From: Alistipes senegalensis
GTDB lineage: Bacteria; Pseudomonadota; Gammaproteobacteria; Burkholderiales; Burkholderiaceae_D
NCBI GenBank assembly: GCA_023664945.1
Contig: JAMPER010000001.1
Span: forward strand, 1,127,473-1,191,472
Reading direction: 5' to 3'
Length of the DNA stretch: 64,000 nucleotides
Position numbers and translations under genes: made by a program. Shown here piece by piece: positions 1 to 9,333 of the stretch (position 1 is its first letter; each line of letters begins with the position of its first letter). Under the pieces are notes generated by a model. That model was not told the origin of the DNA and made no database searches. It saw only the letters and a list, made by a program, of their open reading frames with translations.

Positions 1-389
1 CCATCAGCATCAAAAGCCAGCAACACCCCGTCCTTCCCTGCCACAACGACCGTATTGCCATCTGTCCCCACACCTGCCGTCAAAGGCATACCGGCGTCAA
101 TCCGCCATATTTCGCTGCCGTTTTCCGGGTCAACACGCACAACCGTGCCTTTCGCTGAAGCGGCATAAACACTGTCATAAGTCGCTGCCGGCGTAAAAAT
201 AAAATTATCCGATGAACCGATACCCAGCGACCACGATACGGCAACAGACCGCGTCTGATCAAACGCTGCCAGCTCTGCCGGCTGGTTCCGGGGTTTCCCG
301 CCGGAAAAAGGATTCATCGAATCCATCCACGAACATCCCGGCAACAGAAAAAGCAATGCCAGCGCCAAAACAGCAGAAAAATAACGCAT
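1..389 (-). CDS. bamB: Outer membrane assembly lipoprotein BamB (N-terminal part)
   Basis: BamB is the beta-propeller lipoprotein of the BAM complex that inserts beta-barrel proteins into the outer membrane. Only the first 129 codons lie in the window; the rest runs off the left edge. The ATG at 389 gives a hydrophobic signal peptide (residues 4-16) ending in a lipobox L16-P17-G18-C19, so lipidation at Cys19 is expected. The mature part starts with a linker and then PQQ-type propeller strands (SVYAASAKGTVVRVDPENG-like, about residues 78-96). It follows yfgM by 16 nt, the usual hisS-yfgM-bamB(-der) order of beta- and gammaproteobacteria. The gene was read directly from the sequence because its open frame is cut by the window edge. 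Confidence 0.9.
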   Translation of the reverse strand, partial: MRYFSAVLALALLFLLPGCSWMDSMNPFSGGKPRNQPAELAAFDQTRSVAVSWSLGIGSSDNFIFTPAATYDSVYAASAKGTVVRVDPENGSEIWRIDAGMPLTAGVGTDGNTVVVAGKDGVLLAFDAD

Positions 390-405
390 ACGCCTTCCCG
401 AAATT

Positions 406-1047
406 TTATCCTGCCGCATTGCCGCCCAAATCATCCAGTTTCAACTGGATCAACGCTTTGCCGGGATCATCCGGCGCGGCCGCTGAAAGCGCAGCCTGAT
501 AAGATTTTCTTGCTTCCTCCAGCTTCCCCTGGGCATAGTACACATCTCCTACCCTGTCTTTTGCCATACTGGAAAATGCCTCCGGGAAATCTGCTGTCAG
601 TACCGCATAAGCCTCGTCATACTGCTTTTCATCCAGCAGAACTTCAGCCAGGCGGATACGGGCTATCGCCTTGTAACCGTCTTCCGTCCCATGATCCGCC
701 ACCCATTTCAGGCGTTCTTTTGCCATACCGGTCTCTTTGAAATCCACCGCCAGACGGGCAGCAATCAGGTTGGTCATGGCTGCATAAGCCGTCGAGCCAA
801 ATTTTTCCTGCATATCGGCAGCAATCCGCTGTGCCCGCTCATTATCATTGGACTGAACCGCGTTCTGCATCTCATAATACAGCTGGGAAGCCTGCTCTGC
901 CTGCTTGCGCTGATAATTTCCCCATACTGTCCATGCCGTATAGGCAGCCAGCACAACAATAACCAGCCACACCAGAAAATTGCCGTATTGCTTCCACCAC
1001 GCCTTAAGCGCCGCCAGCTTTTCCTGCTCTTCAAGATCGTATGCCAT
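406..1047 (-). CDS. yfgM: YfgM-type ancillary SecYEG translocon subunit, TPR protein
   Basis: This 213-residue inner-membrane protein has a short cytosolic N-terminus, one membrane segment (about residues 22-43) and a periplasmic TPR_21 domain. In E. coli YfgM works with PpiD at the Sec translocon and passes substrates to periplasmic chaperones; a PpiD-like foldase is also encoded in this window. I chose the ATG at 1047 because the family begins MAYDLEEQE. An upstream TTG at 1071 would add eight residues and overlap the hisS stop. The AAAGGA about 11 nt upstream of the ATG is a plausible ribosome site. The gene lies between hisS and bamB, as in related bacteria. Confidence 0.9.
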   Translation of the reverse strand: MAYDLEEQEKLAALKAWWKQYGNFLVWLVIVVLAAYTAWTVWGNYQRKQAEQASQLYYEMQNAVQSNDNERAQRIAADMQEKFGSTAYAAMTNLIAARLAVDFKETGMAKERLKWVADHGTEDGYKAIARIRLAEVLLDEKQYDEAYAVLTADFPEAFSSMAKDRVGDVYYAQGKLEEARKSYQAALSAAAPDDPGKALIQLKLDDLGGNAAG

Positions 1048-1067
1048 TTCAGTACTGATCCTTTTGT

Positions 1068-2453
1068 TCAATGAACATCATGCGGCCGTACGGCATGCCA
1101 TTCGCCGCAACCGCATCTCCCATCCCCGTCTTCCGTTCCGTTGATAATCTGGTCAACCAGGTAATCGGCTACCTGTGACAGTGGAACCCGGCTCTGGTTG
1201 TTTTCCATATCCGAAGAACGCAACGCCTTGATACTGGCATGGTTCCCCCTGACTTCATCTTCGCCAAGAATAACGGCAAAAGCGGCGCCACTGTCATCCG
1301 CACGCTTCATCTGCGCCCTAAAACTGCTGCCGGCCGCAGCAGGAGAGCAGTGCAGTATTACATCAAGTCCGGTATTGCGCAAGACTTCTGCCAGAGAAAA
1401 CGCCTCCAGCATAGCCTCCTCACCCTGGTGAACCACATAAACATCAGCATGCTCACCCCCGGCAGCGCCGTCCTGCTCTTTCATCAATTCAATGAGCCGT
1501 TCTACTCCCAGTGCAAAACCGCAGGAAGGTGTCGGCCGGCCGCCAAGCATTTCAATCAGCGGATCATACCTGCCGCCGCCGCAAATCGTTCCCTGTGCGC
1601 CCAGTTCGTTGCTGATCCACTCAAAAACGGTCCGGTTGTAATAATCCATTCCCCTGACAAGCCGGGGATTAATAGTAAACGGAACATGATTATGCTGCAA
1701 AATACGTTGCAATCCTTCAAAATGCTGCAACGAATCCTGATCCAGATAATCAAGCAGCCGCGGTGCCGCATTCACCATTTCCTGCATAGCCGGATTTTTG
1801 GTATCCAGAATACGCAGGGGATTGGCATAAAGCCGCCTTTTTGCATCGCTGTCCAGCTTGTCTTCATGCTTTTCAAAATAAGCAATCAAATCAGCACGAT
1901 GGCGGTTTCTTTCTTCCGCATTGCCAATAGAATTGATTTCCAGCCGGATATTTTTCAGTCCCAGATCATCCCAAAGACGCTGGCACAACATAATTAACTC
2001 GGCATCAATATCCGGCCCTCCGAACCCGACAGCTTCGGCGCCAATCTGATGAAACTGTCTGTAGCGTCCCCGCTGAGGCCGCTCATGACGAAACATGGGG
2101 CCGGCATACCATAACCGCCTGGGGCCGTTATACGCCAGATTATGCTCCACAACCGCCCGAACCACCCCGGCCGTGCTTTCAGGACGCAAAGTCAGCTTGT
2201 CCCCGTTTAGGGAATCCTCAAACGAGTACATTTCCTTTTCAACAATATCCGTAACCGCCCCCAGGCCGCGCGCAAACAGTGCCGTCTCCTCCACAATCGG
2301 CGTCCGGATACGCTGATACCCGTAGCTCTTCAATACAGATTCCGCCGTATTTTCCAGCAAATCCCATACCGGCGCATCATCAGGCAAAATATCGTTCATG
2401 CCCTTGATGCCTGAAATCTTCCTGTTTTTAATCACTTTTTTATCTTCAGACAT
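1068..2453 (-). CDS. hisS: Histidyl-tRNA synthetase
   Basis: This class II aminoacyl-tRNA synthetase charges tRNA-His. The 461 residues include the [10 protein letters not shown] stretch (87-96), motif 2 with [14 protein letters not shown] (about 121-134), the histidine-specific [10 protein letters not shown] motif in the second half, and a C-terminal anticodon-binding domain. The ATG at 2453 follows the ispG stop by 2 nt, with AGGGA from the end of ispG serving as ribosome site. The last 15 or so residues ([14 protein letters not shown]) look unlike the usual end of the family and run up to 20 nt before the yfgM ATG. They may be a lineage-specific tail. Confidence 0.97.
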   Translation of the reverse strand: MSEDKKVIKNRKISGIKGMNDILPDDAPVWDLLENTAESVLKSYGYQRIRTPIVEETALFARGLGAVTDIVEKEMYSFEDSLNGDKLTLRPESTAGVVRAVVEHNLAYNGPRRLWYAGPMFRHERPQRGRYRQFHQIGAEAVGFGGPDIDAELIMLCQRLWDDLGLKNIRLEINSIGNAEERNRHRADLIAYFEKHEDKLDSDAKRRLYANPLRILDTKNPAMQEMVNAAPRLLDYLDQDSLQHFEGLQRILQHNHVPFTINPRLVRGMDYYNRTVFEWISNELGAQGTICGGGRYDPLIEMLGGRPTPSCGFALGVERLIELMKEQDGAAGGEHADVYVVHQGEEAMLEAFSLAEVLRNTGLDVILHCSPAAAGSSFRAQMKRADDSGAAFAVILGEDEVRGNHASIKALRSSDMENNQSRVPLSQVADYLVDQIINGTEDGDGRCGCGEWHAVRPHDVH

Positions 2454-2455
2454 TT

Positions 2456-3736
2456 TTATCCCTGCCTACCTTTGGCATTTATGCCGTAATGCGACTCAAC
2501 ATATCGCAAAATGATGTCCTGAAACTGTTCATCCAGATTATCGCCGCGCAACAAAGTCTTTTGCCGCCCATCCTCAAATACCATCGCCATCGGCATCTCG
2601 CCATTGCCTGGCAGGCTGATGCCGACATTGGCATGACGCGATTCCCCCGGCCCGTTCACAATACACCCCATCACCGCCACATTCATGGTTTCCACGCCGG
2701 GATAACGCGTTTTCCACACCGGCATCTGCTCACGCAAATAATGCTGGGTGCGGTTTGCCAATTCCTGAAAAAGCGCAGAAGAAGTCCTGCCGCAGCCGGG
2801 ACAGGAAGTCACTTCCGGCATAAAATGGCGCAATCCCATACTTTGCAGCAACTCCTGCGCCACCACGACTTCCCGCACACGGGAAGCGCCGGGTTCCGGC
2901 GTAATAGATATCCTGATCGTATCGCCAATCCCTTCCTGCAATAACACAGAAAGTGCCGCTGCCGAAGCCACAATACCCTTGCTGCCAACACCGGCTTCTG
3001 TCAAACCAAGATGCAGAGCATAACGGCAACGTTCAGAAAGCGCCCTGTAAACCGCAATCAGATCCTGCACCGCAGAAACCTTGCACGACAGTACAATCCT
3101 GTCAGCAGGCATCCCCCATGTCTCAGCCTGGGCGGCACTTTCCAGGGCAGAGGCCACCAATGCCTCACACATCACACTCTGCACCGGCCAGGGCTGCGTC
3201 CGTCCTGCATTTTCATCCATCATGCGTTTCAAGAGCGCCTGATCCAGGCTGCCCCAGTTAACCCCGATACGCACAGGCTTTTCATACCGGCACGCTATTT
3301 CAACCATGGCAGCAAACTGGCTGTCGCGATTTTCTCCTACGCCGACATTGCCGGGATTAATCCGGTATTTTGCCAATGCTTTCGCGCAGTCAGGAAACTC
3401 CTGAAGAAGTAAATGGCCGTTAAAATGGAAATCCCCAACCAAAGGAACATCAATACCTGCCGCATCCAGACGTTCGCGTATAACAGAAACCGCTTTGGCG
3501 GCAGCAGGCGTATTGACCGTCATCCTGACCAGCTCGGATCCTGCCTGTACCAGATCGCTGACCTGGCGGACCGTTTTTTCCACATCCGCGGTTTCCGTAT
3601 TGGTCATGGACTGCACCACAACAGGCGCATCCCCGCCAATGAAAACCGGCCCTGCCTTCCCTGGAACCGCAACCGTGTAAGTTTTCCTGCGCGGTGCCAA
3701 CCCTGCTGAAATTGGCTTTTTTTCTTGCTCCATCAT
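2456..3736 (-). CDS. ispG: 4-hydroxy-3-methylbut-2-enyl diphosphate synthase (flavodoxin)
   Basis: IspG (GcpE) carries out the penultimate step of the MEP isoprenoid pathway, converting MEcPP to HMBPP with a [4Fe-4S] cluster. The 426-residue protein has the TIM-barrel N-terminal half and, in the reductase part, the cluster ligands Cys312 and Cys315 (SCPGCGRTS), Cys358 ([11 protein letters not shown]) and Glu365. Two adjacent ATGs lie at 3736 and 3733. The second has better spacing from the TAGGGC upstream, so the protein may start one residue later. It sits 3 nt behind rodZ and 2 nt before hisS, so rodZ-ispG-hisS-yfgM-bamB is probably one operon. Confidence 0.97.
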   Translation of the reverse strand: MMEQEKKPISAGLAPRRKTYTVAVPGKAGPVFIGGDAPVVVQSMTNTETADVEKTVRQVSDLVQAGSELVRMTVNTPAAAKAVSVIRERLDAAGIDVPLVGDFHFNGHLLLQEFPDCAKALAKYRINPGNVGVGENRDSQFAAMVEIACRYEKPVRIGVNWGSLDQALLKRMMDENAGRTQPWPVQSVMCEALVASALESAAQAETWGMPADRIVLSCKVSAVQDLIAVYRALSERCRYALHLGLTEAGVGSKGIVASAAALSVLLQEGIGDTIRISITPEPGASRVREVVVAQELLQSMGLRHFMPEVTSCPGCGRTSSALFQELANRTQHYLREQMPVWKTRYPGVETMNVAVMGCIVNGPGESRHANVGISLPGNGEMPMAMVFEDGRQKTLLRGDNLDEQFQDIILRYVESHYGINAKGRQG

Positions 3737-3739
3737 GCC

Positions 3740-4888
3740 CTATTTCAGCTCAATCCTGGCTTCAGGGCTTCTTCTTGCGGTTCTGAGCACCAAAGGCTGT
3801 TGACGAAACTCTGCCCGTACATTCACCGCCTCTTCCACAACCAGCGTCACCGGCTCACCAATTTCCAGCTGATGCACATCCCCCGCTTTTCCGTCAAACT
3901 CCTGCAAAACAGCAGCATCCGCTCTAAGCACCTGCACTTTGGAAGGCCCGCTAAACCGAACCGTCAGCAAATTCCCCGGCACCTCAGCAGAAACAGGCGC
4001 TTTTTCCGGCTGGGGCTGTATCGGTTCATCCTTATTCTGCCGTTGCTCCTGCTTACCCTCCTGAACCGCCGCTTCTACAGTCTCCCCATTTTCTTTCGAA
4101 GCCTGTTCACTGCCAGCCTGCACAGGCTTTTCCTCATCAGGCAAGGCTTTTTCATCCCCGGTTTTATCCGTTGCCTGCAGCGTCTTTTCGGGATCCGGCA
4201 CAACAATTTCCGGCGTGCTCTTTTCAGGCGGTACAACCTGTGCCACAACCTGCCCGCCAGTTTCAGCAGGCTGCTCCGTTTTCTTTCCCGGCATAAACCG
4301 CTTGAGACCGTAACCGGCAGCCAGAACAACAGCAATCACAATCAATATCAGCCATATTGTTCTGCCTATTCCCCGCTTCTTCCCAAACGGCTGGCTGCCT
4401 TGCATAAAAGGCGCAGAAGCATCCCGCTTGGGAAGCTGATCCAGCTGCCTGCTTGCCGTTACCGGATCATCTTTTGCAAACATGGCAACAAGCGGCTCGG
4501 GATCGACCTGCAACATTTTGGCATAAGCACGAACGAACCCTCTTGAGATCGCCACGCCATGAAGCGCCTCATAGTGATCTGCCTCCAGTTCGCGAACCTG
4601 CCGAATCGTCATCTTGAGGCTGGCAGCCACCTGTTCCTGTTCAATACCGGCTGCCACACGAAATGCCGCCAGCTGTGCCCCTGGTTTCAGCACCTCTTTC
4701 TCCTGCTGCTGCGGTGTCTGGGTTTCCTCAGACCCCGCCATGCCTGTTTCGGCACCTGTATCCGTCATACCCTGCGTTCCCGTGGCAACAGCAAGAAATT
4801 CATCCTGCTCATCCTGTTCCTGCACAGGCACAGACACACCCGCTTCAGAGGCATCCTTTTCTTCTTTTTTCATATCATCGCTGTCCAT
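3740..4888 (-). CDS. rodZ: Cytoskeletal protein RodZ
   Basis: RodZ anchors MreB filaments to the inner membrane and is needed for rod shape. The 382-residue protein has an acidic N-terminal stretch (1-65), a HTH_25 helix-turn-helix domain (about 70-135), one membrane segment (about 177-195), a long Pro/Glu/Lys-rich periplasmic linker, and a C-terminal DUF4115 beta domain (about 305-380). The N-terminal acidic tail before the HTH is longer than in E. coli. In most betaproteobacteria a pilF gene lies between rlmN and rodZ; here only 126 bp separate rodZ from the rlmN stop. Confidence 0.93.
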   Translation of the reverse strand: MDSDDMKKEEKDASEAGVSVPVQEQDEQDEFLAVATGTQGMTDTGAETGMAGSEETQTPQQQEKEVLKPGAQLAAFRVAAGIEQEQVAASLKMTIRQVRELEADHYEALHGVAISRGFVRAYAKMLQVDPEPLVAMFAKDDPVTASRQLDQLPKRDASAPFMQGSQPFGKKRGIGRTIWLILIVIAVVLAAGYGLKRFMPGKKTEQPAETGGQVVAQVVPPEKSTPEIVVPDPEKTLQATDKTGDEKALPDEEKPVQAGSEQASKENGETVEAAVQEGKQEQRQNKDEPIQPQPEKAPVSAEVPGNLLTVRFSGPSKVQVLRADAAVLQEFDGKAGDVHQLEIGEPVTLVVEEAVNVRAEFRQQPLVLRTARRSPEARIELK

Positions 4889-5014
4889 AAAAGCTCCGTT
4901 TAACCGCTGCTTTTACCCTTTGCGGCATCTCTTCCCCAAAGCGGCCTTATTCCTGTTTTTCCCATATTAGGCGTAAGTGCCGCATATTTCCAGCATATAC
5001 CCCTATTTCTTCTT

Positions 5015-6154
5015 TCAATCCGGCTCTGCCAGACAAACAACCTGCCTGCGCAACAACCTTTTCCTGATATCTGTCCTGTCCTGCACCTCGCCCGCCAGCA
5101 AACCGCAGGCCGCCTCAATATCATCGCCCCGCGTCTTCCTCACTGTCGTTACGATACCCGCATCCAGAAGAATGCCGGAAAAAGCCTGTATGCGCTCCGG
5201 CGGCGAACAACGCAGCCCGGATGCCTCAAAAGGATTAAACGGTATCAGGTTAAACTTGCATAAAGCGGGAGACAACCCTTTTCCTATCAGTTCAACCAGC
5301 TCTTTCGCATGTGTATCCGAATCATTGACCCCATCCAGCATACAATATTCAAACGTGACAAAATCACGGGGTGCAAAATCCAGATAACGCCGGCAGGCTG
5401 CCATCAGTGATGGAAGCGGATATTTGCGGTTGAGCGGCACCAGCTTGCTGCGAAGAACATCATTGGAAGCATGCAGTGAAACCGCCAGTGCAACCGGACA
5501 CGCCTGCGCCAGCTGGTCAATCATAGGCACTACCCCGCTGGTTGATACTGTTACCCGGCGCCTGGACAAACCATAGGCATTATCGTCCAGCATGAGCTTC
5601 AATGCACCGACACTGGCCTCAAAATTCAGCAGCGGCTCCCCCATGCCCATCAATACCACATTGGAAATCTGCCGGACTGGCTGCGCATCTGCTTCCTGAT
5701 ATTGTGCCCTTAGGGCAAATTCCGCCATCCAGAGCTGCCCGATAATCTCCCCGGTAGTCAGATTGCGGCTGAACCCCTGCTTGCCGGTGGAACAAAACAA
5801 ACAATTGATCGGACATCCTGCCTGTGTTGAAACACATAACGTGCCCCGGCTGCCTTCAGGAATAAAAACCGTTTCAACAGCATTGCCTTGCCCCACATCC
5901 AGCAACCACTTCCGCGTGCCATCAGCCGATATATGGGCAGCAATGACAGAAGGCGCAACAACCTGCGCGCAATGCGACAACTTCTGCCGCAAAGATTTGG
6001 CCAGATCAGTCATCTGGTCAAAATCGCTGACACCCGACTGGTGAATCCAGCGCTGCAACTGCCTTGCCCTGAACGGTTTTTCATCCAGACCGGCACAATA
6101 TGCCGCCAGCTGGACCGGATCCAGATCAAGTAAATTGGTCCTGACTGTCGTCAT
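5015..6154 (-). CDS. rlmN: Dual-specificity 23S rRNA A2503 / tRNA A37 C2-methyltransferase RlmN
   Basis: RlmN is a radical-SAM enzyme that methylates C2 of A2503 in 23S rRNA and of A37 in some tRNAs. The 379-residue protein has the CxxxCxxC cluster motif (Cys114, Cys118, Cys121) and a conserved cysteine near the C-terminus in [10 protein letters not shown] that forms the methyl-transfer intermediate. I chose the ATG at 6154 ([13 protein letters not shown], the usual family start) over a TTG at 6169. The intrinsic terminator of ndk lies immediately in front of it, so rlmN needs read-through or its own promoter. No strong ribosome site is visible. Confidence 0.96.
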   Translation of the reverse strand: MTTVRTNLLDLDPVQLAAYCAGLDEKPFRARQLQRWIHQSGVSDFDQMTDLAKSLRQKLSHCAQVVAPSVIAAHISADGTRKWLLDVGQGNAVETVFIPEGSRGTLCVSTQAGCPINCLFCSTGKQGFSRNLTTGEIIGQLWMAEFALRAQYQEADAQPVRQISNVVLMGMGEPLLNFEASVGALKLMLDDNAYGLSRRRVTVSTSGVVPMIDQLAQACPVALAVSLHASNDVLRSKLVPLNRKYPLPSLMAACRRYLDFAPRDFVTFEYCMLDGVNDSDTHAKELVELIGKGLSPALCKFNLIPFNPFEASGLRCSPPERIQAFSGILLDAGIVTTVRKTRGDDIEAACGLLAGEVQDRTDIRKRLLRRQVVCLAEPD

Positions 6155-6158
6155 GGGC

Positions 6159-6195
6159 AAAAAAGACAAGGCCTGCCCGGTATTTCAGGCAGGCC
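6159..6195 (-). terminator. Intrinsic terminator of ndk
   Basis: An 8-bp perfect stem, 6170-6177 with 6188-6195 (GGCCTGCC/GGCAGGCC), is followed on the minus strand by TTGTCTTTTTT. It begins 8 nt after the ndk stop and its U-tract ends 5 nt before the rlmN ATG, so it lies inside the rlmN leader. Confidence 0.85.
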
Positions 6196-6202
6196 GTATT
6201 GA

Positions 6203-6628
6203 TTAACGGGAATAAGTTTCAGTTTCCGGAAAGAAAAAGGCAATTTCCTTCGCGGCAGAAGTCGGGCTGTCCGAACCATGAACGGCATTGGCATCAATGG
6301 ATTCAGCAAAATCAGCGCGAATCGTGCCTTTCGCCGCCTCTTTCGGATTGGTTGTCCCCATCAGCTCACGATTTTTGGCAATCGCATTTTCCCCTTCAAG
6401 CACCTGTATCATGACCGGGCCAGACATCATGAAATCGACAAGCGCCCTGAAAAACGGGCGTTCCCGGTGTTCTGCATAAAAACCCTCCGCCTCAGCGCGG
6501 GAAAGCTTCACCATGCGGGCCGCTATAATCTTGAGACCCGCATTTTCAAAACGGGAATAAATCTGGCCGATTACATCTTTTGCCACTGCATCGGGCTTAA
6601 TAATCGACAAGGTACGTTCGATTGCCAT
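6203..6628 (-). CDS. ndk: Nucleoside diphosphate kinase
   Basis: Ndk transfers the gamma-phosphate from ATP to nucleoside diphosphates through a phosphohistidine. The 141-residue length is typical. The catalytic His117 lies in NAVHGSDS, and the start [15 protein letters not shown] is the family N-terminus. The ATG at 6628 has GGAG 7 nt upstream; an upstream alternative start at 6661 would add eleven unconserved residues. The gene is followed directly by a strong intrinsic terminator and then rlmN. This ndk-rlmN order is conserved in betaproteobacteria. Confidence 0.97.
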   Translation of the reverse strand: MAIERTLSIIKPDAVAKDVIGQIYSRFENAGLKIIAARMVKLSRAEAEGFYAEHRERPFFRALVDFMMSGPVMIQVLEGENAIAKNRELMGTTNPKEAAKGTIRADFAESIDANAVHGSDSPTSAAKEIAFFFPETETYSR

Positions 6629-6742
6629 GAAAAACTCCAATGAAAAATTAAGACAACTCACTAATTGAGACAGCCTTGCATTTTATCATGGAAGCAGGCA
6701 AATTCCGGCGCTGTCATGCCGGTAAAACGTCAACTTTCCCCG

Positions 6743-8206
6743 TCAGTCAGTAAACTTAAGCGGTACAAAAAAGATCAGCTCATTACGCTGCACCAGGAAC
6801 ACAACCGTTTTTTTTCCGTCCAGTCCAGCAATAACCCCCCGAAACTGGGAAACATTTGCCACATCGGTATCATTTACGCGCAACACAATATCGCCCCTTC
6901 TCAGCCCCGATACAGCCGCTTTCTGGTTTACCCCTGCAATCAGAACACCGCCTTTAACCTGCAACCGGCTTTTCTGTCCCTCAGGTATATCAGCAACAGC
7001 CAGTCCCAGGCGGCCTTCCGCTATCTCGGCACGCTGCCTGTTTTCCCGCGGCAGGGATGGACGTTTCCCGGCAACAGCATCCCCAACCGTCCCGACGGAA
7101 ACCGGCACATCGCGTGTGGTTCCTTTTCGCCATATTGTCAGGCGCACCTTTTCTCCCGGCCGGCTTTCCCCTACCAGGCGCGGCAATTCATTAATTTTCC
7201 TGACAGGCTGCCCATTAAAGGCCAGAATCACATCCCCGGCCAGAATACCGGCCTTTGCTGCCTCGCCGCCGGATTCCACCATACTGATCTGAACGCCCTG
7301 CGCTTTCGGCAACTTCAATGCCTGCGCCACCTCGTCCGGTATCTCGGCAATCTGTACCCCAATTTTGCCACGTGTAACGTGCCCGTCTCTTTTCAGCTGT
7401 TCGGATACCCGCACCGCCTCATCAATAGGAATAGCAAAAGAAATCCCCATATAACCGCCGGAACGGCTGTAAATCTGGGAATTAATCCCAATAACCTCTC
7501 CTTTCAGATTAAGCAACGGGCCTCCCGAATTGCCGGGATTGACAGCCACATCCGTCTGTATCAGCGGCAGATAATCCCCTGTCTCGCGCGCCTTGGCAGA
7601 AATAATGCCTGCTGTCACTGTATTGTCCAGGGCAAAAGGAGAACCAATCGCCACCACCCACTCCCCGGCCCTGATATCTGCCGACCTGCCCAGTTTCAGA
7701 CAAGGCAGACCTTTTCCATCAATTTTCAAAATGGCAACATCTGTTCGCTGATCCGAACCGATTATCTTTGCGGCAAACTCCCTGTTATCTGTCAGGCGCA
7801 CATACACCTCATCCGCATTGTCCACCACATGGGCATTCGTGAGAATATAGCCATCCTGCGTGGTAAGAAATCCCGATCCCATCCCCCGCCGCACCTCAGG
7901 CACCGGCTGCGCACGCCCTGGCTGCCCCTCCGGATGAGGCACGCCAAAAAAGCGGAACAAATATTCCTGTAACTGCCGTTCCGACTCATTGGTATAAGCC
8001 TCATGCCGCTGTCTTTTCTCAACCGTCCGAATATTGACAACTGCCGGCCCTGTCTTTTCCACCAATGAAGCGAGATCCGGCAAAACAACTGCGCCGGAAG
8101 AAACCTCCTGCGCCAGGGCAGAAGAAAAACCTGCCAGTATCCAGCCTGCCGAAAAAACAGATAAAAAAAAGTTCCGTAAAATGTGGAAAAAAGATTTTCT
8201 TGCCAT
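6743..8206 (-). CDS. mucD: Periplasmic serine protease of the MucD/DegP (HtrA) family
   Basis: This is an HtrA-type protease and chaperone that degrades misfolded envelope proteins. The 487-residue protein has a signal peptide (about 1-33, cleavage near ALAQ), a trypsin-like domain with the triad His126 (TNAHVVD), Asp156 (RTDVAIL) and Ser227 (GNSGGPL), and two PDZ domains (about 280-370 and 395-480). I chose the ATG at 8206 because it starts the signal peptide; a TTG at 8251 would add 15 residues. It is the third gene after rpoE and the rseA-like gene, the usual place of mucD in the sigma-E operon. No rseB lies between. Confidence 0.92.
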   Translation of the reverse strand: MARKSFFHILRNFFLSVFSAGWILAGFSSALAQEVSSGAVVLPDLASLVEKTGPAVVNIRTVEKRQRHEAYTNESERQLQEYLFRFFGVPHPEGQPGRAQPVPEVRRGMGSGFLTTQDGYILTNAHVVDNADEVYVRLTDNREFAAKIIGSDQRTDVAILKIDGKGLPCLKLGRSADIRAGEWVVAIGSPFALDNTVTAGIISAKARETGDYLPLIQTDVAVNPGNSGGPLLNLKGEVIGINSQIYSRSGGYMGISFAIPIDEAVRVSEQLKRDGHVTRGKIGVQIAEIPDEVAQALKLPKAQGVQISMVESGGEAAKAGILAGDVILAFNGQPVRKINELPRLVGESRPGEKVRLTIWRKGTTRDVPVSVGTVGDAVAGKRPSLPRENRQRAEIAEGRLGLAVADIPEGQKSRLQVKGGVLIAGVNQKAAVSGLRRGDIVLRVNDTDVANVSQFRGVIAGLDGKKTVVFLVQRNELIFFVPLKFTD

Positions 8207-8352
8207 GTTCCAAACGCAAATGTATCCAACAACAAACCTGTTCCTGCCCAAAAACAGAAAACGCCTGAAATTATTTATAAACCAAAGATTCTGCCTGAGA
8301 CAAGCAACCGTTATCCTTCTTTGTTACAGGATGTTACCGTCTCCTTGCCGTA

Positions 8353-8643
8353 TCAGACATCAACAGTAAAAGGCTTACATTTTTCCACAGCATCCGCCAC
8401 ACCCAAATCCACAGAAAGATAAGACTTCGCTTTCAACCTTTCCCTGATTGCCGGCAACAGCCGACACGAAGGCTGCCGGTACGATTCCCCTGCCTGCAAC
8501 ACATCCCTGATCTGCAAATAAACATCAACAGTTTCAATCAGGCCAGCCTGTTTTGCCTCATGCAAAACAGCGTCAACCATTTCAACATCAAGCTCACCGT
8601 CCAGCAAAGCTGACAGCTGCTCCTTTACAACCTGTCTTTCCAT
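8353..8643 (-). CDS. rseA: Short RseA-like anti-sigma-E protein without membrane segment
   Basis: This 96-residue protein matches only the N-terminal cytosolic domain of RseA (EQLSALLDGELD at the start, then a helical stretch ending around residue 70). RseA normally continues with a membrane helix and a periplasmic domain that is cut by DegS and protected by RseB. Here the frame stops at 8353 and only 146 bp remain before mucD, too little for the missing parts; no hydrophobic segment is visible in the protein. It lies 20 nt after rpoE. It may be a soluble anti-sigma factor or a decayed gene. The identity rests on the N-terminal pattern and on position. Confidence 0.7.
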   Translation of the reverse strand: MERQVVKEQLSALLDGELDVEMVDAVLHEAKQAGLIETVDVYLQIRDVLQAGESYRQPSCRLLPAIRERLKAKSYLSVDLGVADAVEKCKPFTVDV

Positions 8644-8663
8644 CTTGAATCAACATCCCCCTG

Positions 8664-9266
8664 TTACCAGCGTCTGGCCATATCCGTATCCAACAAAGGA
8701 CGCAACCTCACAGCAACAGCCTCCCTCGCACGAAAAATACGGCTCCTGACAGTACCTACCGGACACGCCATTGCCATGGCAATCTCGTCATAACTTAAAC
8801 CGTCAACCTCCCGTAAAAGCAAGGCTGACCTTAAATCATCCGGCAGCTCATCAATAGCCAGATGAACCGTTTGTGCTATCTGCTTTGAAGCCAAAACAGA
8901 CTCCGGCGTATTGATATCCCGAAGATTCTCCCCCACGCCAAACGATTCCACCTGCTCTGCTGTCATATCTGTTGCAGTCGGCACCTTTCTTCCCTGATTA
9001 TCGAGAAAATTTCTTGCCGTATTAATCCCGATCCGATACAACCAGGTATAAAACGCGGCATCTCCCCGAAACTGATGAAGCGCACGATAAGCCTTGATAA
9101 ACGTTTCCTGCACCACATCCTCGGCCTCCGTCTGGTTATGGATAAGCCGTAAAATCAGCCGGAACAACTTTCTCTGATACTTGGATACCAAAATGCCAAA
9201 ACTACTCTTGTCGCCCTGTTTGGCCCGCTCAACAAGCAGCCGATCAATCTCTCTTTCCGTCGCCAA
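8664..9266 (-). CDS. rpoE: RNA polymerase sigma-E factor (ECF type)
   Basis: This ECF sigma factor directs the envelope-stress response. Region 2 contains EDVVQETFIKAYRAL and the TWLYRIGINTARN stretch; region 4 has the helix-turn-helix LSYDEIAMAMACPVGTVRSR. I chose the TTG at 9266 (ATEREIDRLLVERAKQGDK) because it aligns with the usual start and has AGGG 9 nt upstream. A GTG at 9287 would add seven residues without a ribosome site. The gene is followed by the short rseA-like gene and mucD. A 9-bp inverted repeat lies just upstream. Confidence 0.92.
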   Translation of the reverse strand: MATEREIDRLLVERAKQGDKSSFGILVSKYQRKLFRLILRLIHNQTEAEDVVQETFIKAYRALHQFRGDAAFYTWLYRIGINTARNFLDNQGRKVPTATDMTAEQVESFGVGENLRDINTPESVLASKQIAQTVHLAIDELPDDLRSALLLREVDGLSYDEIAMAMACPVGTVRSRIFRAREAVAVRLRPLLDTDMARRW

Positions 9267-9293
9267 AATCCTATACCCTGTATCCACACAATA

Positions 9294-9322
9294 GCAGGAA
9301 ACAGATCATTGGAGTTTCCTGC
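9294..9322. repeat. Inverted repeat in front of rpoE
   Basis: GCAGGAAAC (9294-9302) and GTTTCCTGC (9314-9322) form a perfect 9-bp stem with an 11-nt loop, placed between the ygfX stop and the rpoE start. No U-run follows on the minus strand, so it is not a standard terminator. It could be a leader hairpin or a protein-binding site. Confidence 0.5.
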
Positions 9323-9333
9323 TTGCAGCAAGT

